A stretch of 64,000 bases of DNA. Source: Rhynchopus sp. YZ270_cl-10. Its lineage: Eukaryota; Euglenozoa; Diplonemea; Diplonemida; Diplonemidae. The notes under the pieces were generated by a model. The model ran no database searches, had not been told where the DNA came from, and was given only the letters and a program-made list of their open reading frames with translations. Below, piece by piece: positions 45,982 to 55,319 of the stretch. The position numbers and the translations under genes are program-made. Within the stretch, counting starts at the first letter, position 1. Each line of letters begins with the position of its first letter. The stretch is taken from the NCBI GenBank assembly GCA_964035575.1, contig OZ037908.1, positions 558,001 through 622,000 on the forward strand, in the 5' to 3' direction.

Positions 45982-46621
45982 GCGTTTCTTGTCCTTTTAG
46001 TTTCCATCTTTTTCCTTTTCTTTCGTTTATTTGGCTGCGATAGCGTTTTTGTGGTTGTCTCGACACAGAATCTGGGTCGGAAACAGGGCCTTGGAGGTAC
46101 TGCCTGCGGGTGTCTTCTCAAGGTGTTTCAAACGCCAACTCACAAGCTTCGCAGGAAAAAGCTTTTTGTATTTCCTTAGAGGGTTGGTGAGGGTCATGTG
46201 CGATGGGTGTATCGCCCTCTGTACGTACTCCTCTCCTCATCTACGGAAAAAAGAATCTCCCCCCGCCCCCCTTTTTTAGTTTACTTGTATACTCGTCTTT
46301 ATCTTGTAAAGACTCCTCTACAGTAAACTTGTTTAAGAAGCTTTGCTTCGACTCAGGAGTCTTTCAAGATATAGAATGACTAATGCAGCATGCCCCTCAT
46401 GGGCTTACCACTTACGGTTAGTAAGGTTGGAACGAGGATCGATGGGGAACCCAAAACACACAAAACACACAAACACACATTCACGAATCAGAATTTTGTC
46501 TTTTGCTTCCCCAGTATCGCCCTCTGTACGTACTCCTCTCCTCATCTACGGAAAAAAGAATCTCCCCCCGCCCCCCTTTTTTAGTTTACTTGTATACTCG
46601 TCTTTATCTTGTAAAGACTCC

Positions 46622-46738
46622 TCCTCTTCTTCCTCTTCTTCCTCTTCTTCCTCTTCTTCCTCTTCTTCCTCTTCTTCCTCTTCTTCCTCTTCTTCCTCTT
46701 CTGCCTCTTCTTCCTCTTCTTCCTCTTCTTCCTCTTCT
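46622..46738 (+). repeat. CTCTTC microsatellite, right tract
   Basis: About 19 CTCTTC copies with one TCTGCC interruption. It continues the tract on the right of the retroelement and lies about 125 bases before the start codon of the next host gene. Confidence 0.9.
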
Positions 46739-46864
46739 ACCCCACCTACTTCCCTATTCCACACCCCACACAGAGCACACTTCCCTTAGGGGGTGCGTGG
46801 TGCAAAAGAGAAGAGGGGTGGTGCGTTTCTTTCTCCCCCGACAGCGGGGCAGGATCGTCCGCTC

Positions 46865-49800
46865 ATGTCCACCCTGGATGCGATCAAGGAGGCGCGCAAG
46901 CTGAAGAAGGAGCAGTCCGATGTGTCGTCCATCGCCACTGCGACGGCTGCGTCTGCAGCAGGGGATGCGGAGGACCCGATACGCGAGGAGTTGTATCAGC
47001 TGTTGAAGGTCATCAAGGGGCAGAAGGTGGCAGATGAAAAGTGTGACACAGTATTGCGCAAGGCACGGTCGGGTGGGAAGCTAGACTCGCTAATGGATGA
47101 TATGCGGCAAAAAGCTGCAAAAAAGGCAAAAAAAGGCGGAGGTGAAGGTCCAGACGAAGGCAGAGACACAGACGGGAGCAGAAGCCCAAGCCCCACCCCT
47201 TCGTCCACCCCGCATGAGACAGACGACCCCGAGAGGAACGAGCTCTACACGCTCCTCGTCGCCGTGCGTGGCGAGGCCATGGCAGAGAAGTGCGATAGCG
47301 TACTAAAGAAAGCCCGTGCTCAAGGCAAGCTGGAGACCCTCCTCAGCGACCTTCGTGAGAAGGCGGAGAAAAAGGAGGAGAAGGAGAAGGAAAAGGAGAA
47401 GCAACGAATTGCCCAGGAGGAAGCAGATGCGGGAGCCGCAGCAGCAGCACAAGCTGAACGTGAAGCAGCTGCAAAAGCAGAAGCAGAAGCAGCAGCAAAA
47501 GCAGAAGCGGATGCAAAAGCAAAAGCAGCAGCAGCACAAGCTGAACGTGAAGCAGCAGCAAAAGCAGAAGCAGCTGCAAAAACAGAAGCAGAAGCAAAAG
47601 CAAAAGCAGCAGCAGCAGAAGCTGAACGCGAAGCAGCCGAGAAAGCAGCACAACGGAAGCTTGAGGCCGAACGTGAAGAGGCACAGCGACAAGCTGATGA
47701 GAAGAAGGAAAAGGAAGCAGCAGCAGCAGCAGCAGCAGCGGAAGCACACGAGCTCGAACTCCAAAAACAACGAGAGCAACAACAACAGGCCGAACTCGAG
47801 CAACAGCAAGCCGCAGAAAAAGCTAAGGCAGCCGCTGCACAGCGGGAGGCCGAACAGAGACAAAAAGAAGAACAACTGGCCGAGGACGCACGCAAACAGG
47901 CTGATGAGCAGAAGAAAAAAGAGCCAGCTGCAGCAACACCAACACCAACACCAGCAGCAGAACCCACCACCACACAGGAGAAACAACACGACGTTGAAGC
48001 CAAGCCTGAAGCCGAACCCACCTCCATCGATACCACCGACACCGACAAGCCTAAGGACACCAAAAAGGCAAAGAAGGAGAAGGAAACCTACGACATCGAC
48101 GCAGACGCGCTGTTGGAGGCTGCGCTTGCGGGGGGGAAGTGGAAGGAGAAGTATGATAGCAAGAAGGAGAAGAGTTACTATTGGCACACGGAAACGAAGG
48201 AACGGGTTTGGGACCTCCGGGCAGCAGTCTACAAGGAAGCACGGCGGGCGGCAAAGGCCAAGGCAAAGAAAGAAGCATCCGAAGACACTACTACCCCAAC
48301 CCCCACCACCACCACCACCACCACCACCCCCACCACGGAACCACCACCTCACACCCCCGAGGAAGCCGAAACTGACACTGTCCCAGAGCCTTCTCCTGAG
48401 GAAGCTGCGGCGCCAGAAGCGCCATCACCAACGCCGGTTGCGACACCAAAGACCAATGTGAATAAGACCGAATTGGCGAATCTGGTTGCGCCAGAGAATA
48501 TGTTGATGCGGGCGGAGACACAGCCGGTGGAGGAGTTTCCGATGATTCCTCAGCTGCCTCTGCCCACAGAGATACCGCAGCCGCCGCCTCCACCTCCACC
48601 ACCACCACCACCACCACCAGTGGACTTCGCCGTTGCAGTCTCGGTGGCATCGGAGCGTCCCTACCAATCCAGCTTCGCTGAGGTCGAGAACGTCTCCTCC
48701 CGGGATGCCTCCACAGCGGACCTCCACTCCCTCCCAAGCCCCGACAAACGGCAGCCCTCTATTAACGAAGACAGCATTTCCCGGTCCGTCAGCCCTCAAC
48801 CCCTTTCGGTCACCCCATCCCTCAGCGACGCGCCACACGATGCAATCGAGCTGCGTGTATCAGGCCCATCAGATGCACCATCAGAATCGTTGGTAGGGGT
48901 GGCGAGTTTGATTCAACCGCAGGATGATTTTGCGAAACCGTATGTGGGGGAATATCCGGAGACCCCTGGGGGTGGGCAGGTCCGCGCCGAACTGATTTCG
49001 ATGTTTCAAAAATACCGGCCCGAGGATGTGAACAGCTTGGACCTCATTTTGATGCGACGCTTCATCTCCGAGGGTGCCCTTCTATTGGAAATGCGGCAAC
49101 GCTACGAAGCAGAAGCCCCGCCAGAGGATATACCACCACCAATCCCTCCTGGCGCGGAAATGATCACCTTAGAAGGCAAAGGGCTAGACTACTATGAAGA
49201 CCTCGCAGTCAGCAGAGGGCCACCAGATGCGGACGGTGTACTGTCATATATGCCGGATGCTGTCGAGGTGGTGCACCAGCTCGAGGTGCTGTACCGTCGC
49301 TATGAACCTACCTTGCTTGGATATGTCCCAGAAATATTGAGGCACTTTCCTGAATCAGAGCATGTTCTCTTGGCCATGGTGAGGCAGAAGTATGCGCCGC
49401 AAACTGTAGAGGCGGATAGAAGAGAAGTGTATGCGTTGGCAGAGATCTGTCCGCTGTCGGAGGACGTAGAGGATCTGCTCGCGCAGTGGCTTGGCAGGGA
49501 GGGTTTGCTGGCAGCGGAGCTGCGCAGGCAGACGAACCGCGCGCATGGAACCGGGCGGGGCAGTGAGGTGCCGGTGTTCCCAGAGGAGTATGCAGCGGAG
49601 CTGCATGACACGATATGCGCGACAATGTGCATCGCATCTGAGACGCATCTCCTGAGGGTATGTAATGTCTTTGGTTCATTCGAAGGGTAATAAATGAGGA
49701 TATGCATGGGTCGTATGGTTCTTTTCAAAGGGGTGTATTGATGACTTTGTCTCGGCAGTGATGAATGGGATTTTTGTCCGCTTCTGTCGTTTCTTTTTGC

Positions 49801-52739
49801 ATCCTTTGGGAGGTAACGTTCACAACGTGTGAGAGGCATTGTGTGTTAAGTTTGTGGTGTGAAATAAAATGACAACAAACAAAACAGCTGTACTTCAGAA
49901 AGCTGCGGCAGTTCTCTGTCCTGCAGGTGCGTGCTACGTACAATGCTACGATTGTGCTGCACGCAAAGAAGCAGCACCGCATGGTGGACCGGTACAAGGC
50001 CTTCAGTGAGGTGCAGAAGATATGTGCCGCAGTGGACACCGCGCTTATGATTAGGTATGGTGGTGGGAAAAGTGCGTGGTCATGGATAGACAGAAAAAAA
50101 GGAAACGTAAACGACCCCCTTATTTGTCTTGTCGTCGCAGGTACTACCTGCACTGGTTCCGCTCCCACGCGAGGCAGATGCGGAAGAAGAACCGCAGTGA
50201 AAAGCAGGTATGGCAGAGCCGAGAACATTACCACATTGCATCATTGCCGCATTTTCACATTGCCCCATTATTCCACAGGCCGAGACAGCGACAACAGCAG
50301 TCCTGCGGGACTTCATCCGCCTGACCAAGCGTGAGGCGAGCCCCTCCGTCACCGTGCTGCCACCCTTCTCGCCAGGGACAGAAGCGGACGCGTCTGAGGT
50401 ACATACCCCCCCTTTTTTGTAGGCACTGTCAACACAAATTACATCTACTGACGACGGCTTCAGTTGTTAGTGGACGCCAACGGGCCAGATGGATTCCCCA
50501 CCCTCAGTTTCATTCTGCGTTTGATGTGGGTCATGTCCTCCTGGAAGTGTTCTGCCACTGTCTCCTCATCTACCACCTTAGACACAGTGCGTCTTCTCCT
50601 TCATGGTGAGGCGGTTGGACTTTGCAACTTCTTTTCTTCATGGCCCCCCTTATAATATTCTTTCAAGTGTTCTCTTCCCACCACCAACCCACACAGCCGA
50701 CCCCCGCTCATAGTACGGAACCCTACACTCGCGCTGTCGCAGCACGGCTGCAGGTATTGTTTATTTTCTTTTCTGCTTCTTCTTTTTTTCTCTATCTCAC
50801 AATTTACCCCTACCCTGGCACAAACCTTTTTCCCATTTTTTTTTTTTCTCTTTTGTCGCAGTGTTGCAGACCACCTCTCATCTAAAAACCAACACACAAT
50901 CCCCCCCCTCCCTCTCTCTCTCTCTCTCTCTTCACCCCCCACCCTCCCCCCTCCCCCCTCTCCCCCCACAGGCCCCCATCCACCGTACTGCGTACAAAGC
51001 ATTGTCACCTGATACTGTGTTAGATGCGATTCGATTGTTTGGAGGGATGGCTCAGGGACAGGAGTTTGCAGAAGCATTTGGGACACACATACCACAGGAC
51101 CGCCGCACCGAGGGCACTGTATCACCCCCGAAGAAGCAGACCAAACGGAGGGCAGGCAGGGGCACCCCAGGTGTACGCCCCACCTCTGCGTCACGCCGCC
51201 CGAGGTGGTGCGATACGACGAATTTGCGGGCACAGACCTTCGATGACATGGCTGACAAGGTGACGTACCTCGCCGACCGCGAACGTTACTACAACCAACT
51301 CCAGGCCCGCACGCAGCGCGACTCACCACCCCCAGGGTCACCACAAAGGGCCGCCACCGCAACACCCGAGGCAATGCGCCCGCCGTCACCACACCGCACT
51401 ACCCCACCTCATCTGCGACGCCGTGATGAGACCATCGATTTGGCACCACCGGTTCCGGTTCCGGTCCCAGAGAAGAAGGGAGAAGCACCACCAGAACGGA
51501 GCAGCCCTGCAGGAAGGGCGGGGAGTGCGGGAACCGCAGGGCGTGCGCAGTACCGTTCACCACGAGGCAGGATGTCGCCGAAGCCGCAACATGGCCACCC
51601 AAAGCGACCACGGAACGCCCCTGATGCAGTAGGGGAGAGGTGTCCACACTGTGGGGGGCGGGGGGTGCCGACCGTTGGGGCGCGCGCTTTTTGTAATGGA
51701 TGCAGACGGTTTTTCAAATGGAGGGAAGGTGCTGGAGGCGAGCGGTATGCAGAGATGGAGATGCAGACAAGCCATGCGCAACGCCGTGCTGACGTTGTTC
51801 GGAAAACATTCGGAAAACAGGAACAGCGTCCCGCAACACCACCCAAACCCCCGGTCACGTTTAATACACGCAAACCCCGCACCTCTTCTCCTCTGCAACG
51901 AAACCGTACCCCTCCAGCGCGGGTTACGCATAATGTCTCTGATGAAACCCGGCAGAAGGCTTTGGCACGGTGCACAAAGCTGACCACCCCAGCAACACCT
52001 CCTGCCCAGGGTGCTGGGCTGGGTTCGCATAGGGGGGTGAATAGTGTTCCGCTCCCGCTCCCGCTCCCGCTCCCGGTGGCTGCCGGACCCCCTGTCTCCC
52101 CGTATAGCGTCGAGGCAGAAGTGTACACATCTCCTGTCAGAGCGCAGTCATATATCAAGACGCCCCTGCCTGCCCCCGTGTTCACATCGGGTGGGAACTC
52201 CTTTTCAAGTCCGGTAGTACCGGCAGGGGTGGCGCAGAAGAGGCCTGTACCATCGCCTTCATCGCCACCGCCAATCCCGCACCCTTCTGAAGCAGGGACG
52301 ACAACAAGATTGGGGGACGTAAAAATCGTGAAGATGTCTGGGGAGGTATGTTTGGGGGGTATTTTTTTGACGAAGATTGCTTTTTTGGTTTTGTGTGGCC
52401 CAAAAACGCGCTTTAGAGAAATATCAATGATTTCTCGGATGATCAGCACGTTGTAGCTTTGAAATGTATTGTCCTTCGGGATCTTTGTGAACCCATCTTC
52501 GAGGTTATTTTATCACAACAAAACAGGGTGTCTGCAAATGGCTGGACATGATAGGCTTTGGGGATTACGTTCGAGCCTTCAAACGCGGACGTGTGACGGG
52601 AGGACGTCTCCTTCGGCTAGAGCTGGGTGACCTCATGAGCGAATTCCACATGGAGTATGCCGACGCACAATACCTTCTCCAGGAGCGCGAACGCCTCAGG
52701 TCCGTTGCGGCAACCGTGGTGCCACAGCCACGTACATAA
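46865..52739 (+). CDS. WW / coiled-coil / zinc-ribbon / SAM domain scaffold protein, 8 exons
   Basis: Predicted exons are 46865-49657, 49888-50054, 50141-50207, 50279-50398, 50464-50586, 50697-50753, 50972-52345 and 52527-52739. Phases close and give about 1637 aa. The start is the first in-frame ATG. Residues of about 10-165 hold two copies of a short helical repeat (EELYQLLKVIKGQ and NELYTLLVAVRGE, each followed by a K-R-A segment). A long Ala/Lys/Glu/Gln coiled coil follows (about 165-370). A WW domain is at about 425-452 (Trp pair 22 apart), with a polyproline run near 574-587. Two 'YRPEDV..LLLEMRQRY' type helical repeats lie at about 712-845. Exons 2-3 encode basic aromatic YF-K and YYLHWFR segments. 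Exon 7 has a CPHC..CNGC zinc ribbon (about 1332-1358) in a Pro/Ser-rich region, and exon 8 a SAM domain (about 1568-1637). I do not recognise the whole architecture. WW, polyproline and SAM suggest a cytoskeletal or signalling scaffold. Exon 5 is the weakest. Confidence 0.8.
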
Positions 52740-52856
52740 CCTAGACGGAAAAATGGTTTTTTGGGGGTGGGGGTGGGGTTCCCTGAGTTCGATTTTCAAC
52801 GATTATTTTTCTCTTTTCTTATTTGTTGTTGTGGGGGAAAAACCGTGTTTTATTAA

Positions 52857-52907
52857 AGGTGACTAAGCACGAGAGGCTTAGGTTCATCTTAAAAACTTTT
52901 CTTTATT
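52857..52907 (+). repeat. Family A repeat
   Basis: AAGGTGACTAAGCACGAGAG then GCTTAGGTTCATCTTAAAAA then CTTTTCTTT, near-consensus, about 120 bases after the stop codon of the WW/SAM gene. Confidence 0.8.
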
Positions 52908-53097
52908 TTTAACGATAGTGGTATAGATGTGAGGCATATGCTGGCAACCCCTTTTTGTGTATTTTGTTTTGTTTTATAAAAGAGAAGCATATTGCTGTGC
53001 ACAGCGATATTCATTTTTTTTTTTCCCCCTCACACATTTTTTTTATATAGCGGTTTCTGCGGGGGGGGAGGGCGTTTATTTGCACGTTAGACTGGTC

Positions 53098-53240
53098 AAG
53101 GGGAACTACTAGTCGTAACGACTAATGCCAAACTAGTAGTGTTCCTGGTGCTACACACCATACTAGTTGTAACGGCTAATGCCAAACTAGTGGTGTTCCT
53201 CAAACTGGTGTACATACAACACTAGTCGTAAAACACTAGT
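53098..53240 (+). repeat. Tandem repeat, ~57-base unit, about 2.3 copies
   Basis: ACTAGTCGTAACGACTAATG then CCAAACTAGTAGTGTTCCT recurs with few changes, followed by a partial third copy (ACTAGTCGTAA). Each unit contains small ACTAGT palindromes. Confidence 0.75.
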
Positions 53241-53409
53241 CATTTGTATTGATAGCATTACTATTACTGGTCCACCTGGCTAGTCTGCCGTGCACCATTT
53301 CACTTTGTTCTAATAATAGACCACCGTCTCTACGGCCAAAGAGAGACAGCCAAATTTCAAACTCAGCCCGCCCACCCCATGCTTTACGAGAGGTCTTTTG
53401 AGAGGTACA

Positions 53410-53521
53410 ATACCTGCATCCGTCGAATGAACGGTGAGGCGTTTTTGCACTGTCACCTTTTATTATCCATGTTGACTGAGCACGGCTGAGGCTGAGGTTC
53501 ATCTTATAAACTTTTCATTTC
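53410..53521 (+). repeat. Joined family C and family A repeat
   Basis: TGCATCCGTCGAATGAACGG then TGAGGCGTTTTTGCACTG (family C) runs directly through TTATTATCCATG into GAGCACGGCTGAG then GAGGTTCATCTTATAAACTT (family A). It shows that C and A are parts of one repeat. Confidence 0.8.
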
Positions 53522-53962
53522 AAGGTGCGACCCCACACATGATTTGACTTTGCAATTGAGATTGCTCGGTGGGTGATCATGTGGCTGTTCCTTTTCCTTA
53601 TTTCACACTACCCCACAACACACTGTATTTAGAGGTGCGCAATGTAAATGACAAAAAAAGTTAATGTAGTGTCAAAAGATTTCGCTGCCACCATGATGTT
53701 TTTGTTAGATACTTCCCTGCTTCAAAAAAAAAGAGAGGCGGTTCGCCAATGGCTGTGTAATTTGAGTGACTGCGGATTGCTGAGAAAACTTTTATAAAAA
53801 AAAAAGATTGAGTTACGCAGCCATGGTTTACCACTTTTCAATTTTTTTTTATCTTTTGTACGCAAAATTTTGCTCACCCCTTCCCCGTTTCGATTTTATC
53901 TCTTTCCTGTCTCTGTCTACCCATCACAACACCACAGCAGCAGACAACACAGAGACGCAACA

Positions 53963-54868
53963 ATGGAGCTGTGCGTAAAGACTTTTGACGACGAGACGTA
54001 CGTGATTGAGGTGGGTGTGGACGACACAGCTGCGGTCATGCGGCGGAAGGTGGCGTCTGCAGTGGGGTTGCCTGAAGACGGCTTCCACATGAGGTTCGGA
54101 GGGGAAGCGCTGGGAGCAGGAGCGGACATGGCACAGCTGAGTGTTGGGGACACAATTGAGTTGACGAAAACGGAGAGGTACGATATAGTAGCAGCGCTTC
54201 ACGCATTGGGTGAGACCGACATCACAGCAGAGCAGCTCGATACTGTGGAGGATCCTGAGGTGGCGTGTTTGCTTCTGCAGGCGGGGGTTGCGACTGTCAT
54301 TCCACATGAGTTCTTGAGATCAGGATCCTTCACCGAACTTGACCTGAGTGTTGAGTTGCCTGTGACTGAGGTTGGCAGCTACTTTCTTGCTGGGTGCATC
54401 CTGTTGACAAGAGTGGACCTCTCAGGGTTGTGCAATGTCAAGGAAATTGGTGATGGGTTTCTTCAGCGGTGCCCCTCATTGACGGCAATAGACTTCTCAG
54501 CGTTGTGCAATGTTCAGCACATCGGTGAGGGGTGTCTCGCTTACTGCAGATCGTTAAGAACAATCGACCTTTCAGGGTTGCGCAATGTCACGGAGATTGG
54601 TGACAGTTTGCTCTCTGGGTGCACCTCGTTGACAACAGTCGATCTCTCAGGGCTGCGCAATGTCAGGAACATTGGTGACGGGTTTCTTCAGCAGTGCCAC
54701 TCATTGACGACAATCGACATTTCAGCGTTGTGCAATGTGAAGCACATCGGTGCGGGGTTTCTCGCTCACTCTCCTTCGTTGAGTACAGTCGATCTCTCAG
54801 GGTGCAATACATATCTGTCTACTGCGCTCAAGGGGCAAAATCACATCAACAGATTTTCTTCTGAGTAG
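53963..54868 (+). CDS. Ubiquitin-like domain plus BspA-type leucine-rich repeat protein
   Basis: 301 aa, no intron, from ATG 53963 to TAG 54866-54868. Residues of about 1-70 read as a ubiquitin-like fold: MELCVKTFDDETYVIEVGVDD, then a helix AAVMRRKVASAVGLPEDGFH, then the MRFGGEAL turn typical of ubiquitin (where ubiquitin has IFAGKQL). A 45-residue linker follows. From about residue 128 come six or seven leucine-rich repeats of about 23 residues, of the form LTTIDLSGLRNVTEIGDSFL then a GCTS-like turn. This is the LRR_5/BspA type found in large surface or regulatory families of protists. The repeats are very alike, even at DNA level (TCAGGGTTGTGCAATGTCA-like blocks), so the array is young. Alternative: a longer frame opens upstream at 53870, but without an ATG. 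Confidence 0.85.
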   Translation: MELCVKTFDDETYVIEVGVDDTAAVMRRKVASAVGLPEDGFHMRFGGEALGAGADMAQLSVGDTIELTKTERYDIVAALHALGETDITAEQLDTVEDPEVACLLLQAGVATVIPHEFLRSGSFTELDLSVELPVTEVGSYFLAGCILLTRVDLSGLCNVKEIGDGFLQRCPSLTAIDFSALCNVQHIGEGCLAYCRSLRTIDLSGLRNVTEIGDSLLSGCTSLTTVDLSGLRNVRNIGDGFLQQCHSLTTIDISALCNVKHIGAGFLAHSPSLSTVDLSGCNTYLSTALKGQNHINRFSSE

Positions 54869-55319
54869 TGCCAAACTACATGCACAACTCTTTTCTGTTT
54901 TTATTCCGATTTACAAAGTAGTCCACAAGCCGTAATGGGTGTCAGCCTTCTCATCAGTAAACAGCGGTCAATGGCACCCATAGGTTCCTGGCGAAGCCAC
55001 GGCGCGCTACCCTTTTTTCTTTCCCCTACCCGATTTTGACTTTTTTTTTGGGACGTTTGAGCACTCACCTCCCCATCTCTTCTTTAGCCTTTTTGACACA
55101 TAGAACGTCTCCCAACCACTCAACAGAACTTTTTTTTTTTCCCCCACAACCTTCCTTCACCCCCCTGTAGGATCACCCAAGAAAGGTATTTTATTCATTT
55201 TCAAAAAAAATTAGGTGATCCCCCCTGATATACACATTTGTTAAAGCAACAAACCCCCCCCCTCCCTCAGATTCTTTTCTTTGTCTTTCTTCTTCTTTGT
55301 TGATCTGCGCTCCTGCCGC
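54869..55319. other. Short spacer with a family D repeat
   Basis: Family D at 54940-55012 (minus orientation): GGGTGTCAGCCTTCTCATCA, then CACCCATAGGTTCCTGGCGA, then AGCCACGG. It shares an extended end with the copy near 14738-14820. The rest is T-rich and C-rich leader. An upstream non-coding exon of the next gene is possible but not shown. Confidence 0.55.

Larger units (their letters stand above)
41541..46622 (+). mobile_element. DIRS/Ngaro-type tyrosine-recombinase retrotransposon, looks whole
   Basis: About 5.1 kb. The ends form split direct repeats in the order A1 (41541-41761), coding region, B1 (46210-46319), A2 (46320-46535), B2 (46512-46622). This is the arrangement known for Ngaro and PAT relatives of DIRS1. 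Three long frames lie between them: a Gag-like protein (41769-42902), a reverse transcriptase/RNase H protein (about 42934-45981), and a tyrosine recombinase (42959-44293) overlapping it in another frame. Overlapping frames are known in this family. The element looks whole, and the near-identity of its terminal segments argues for recent insertion. Such elements move through an RNA copy and a circular DNA joined to the genome by the recombinase. It sits in a CTCTTC microsatellite upstream of the WW/SAM gene. Confidence 0.88.
52740..53962. other. Gene-free spacer
   Basis: Contains family A (52857-52907), a tandem duplication (53098-53240) and a joined family C plus family A unit (53410-53521). 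No gene is supported. The last ~80 bases before 53963 are a C/A/T-rich leader of the LRR gene. Confidence 0.6.

Noticed and set aside
47303-48352. Long minus-strand open frame rich in Cys, Phe and Leu opposite the WW/SAM gene.
   Set aside because: It is the antisense shadow of the Ala/Gln/Lys coiled coil and the polyproline and Thr/Pro tracts. The plus-strand gene has domains, splice sites and a start codon.
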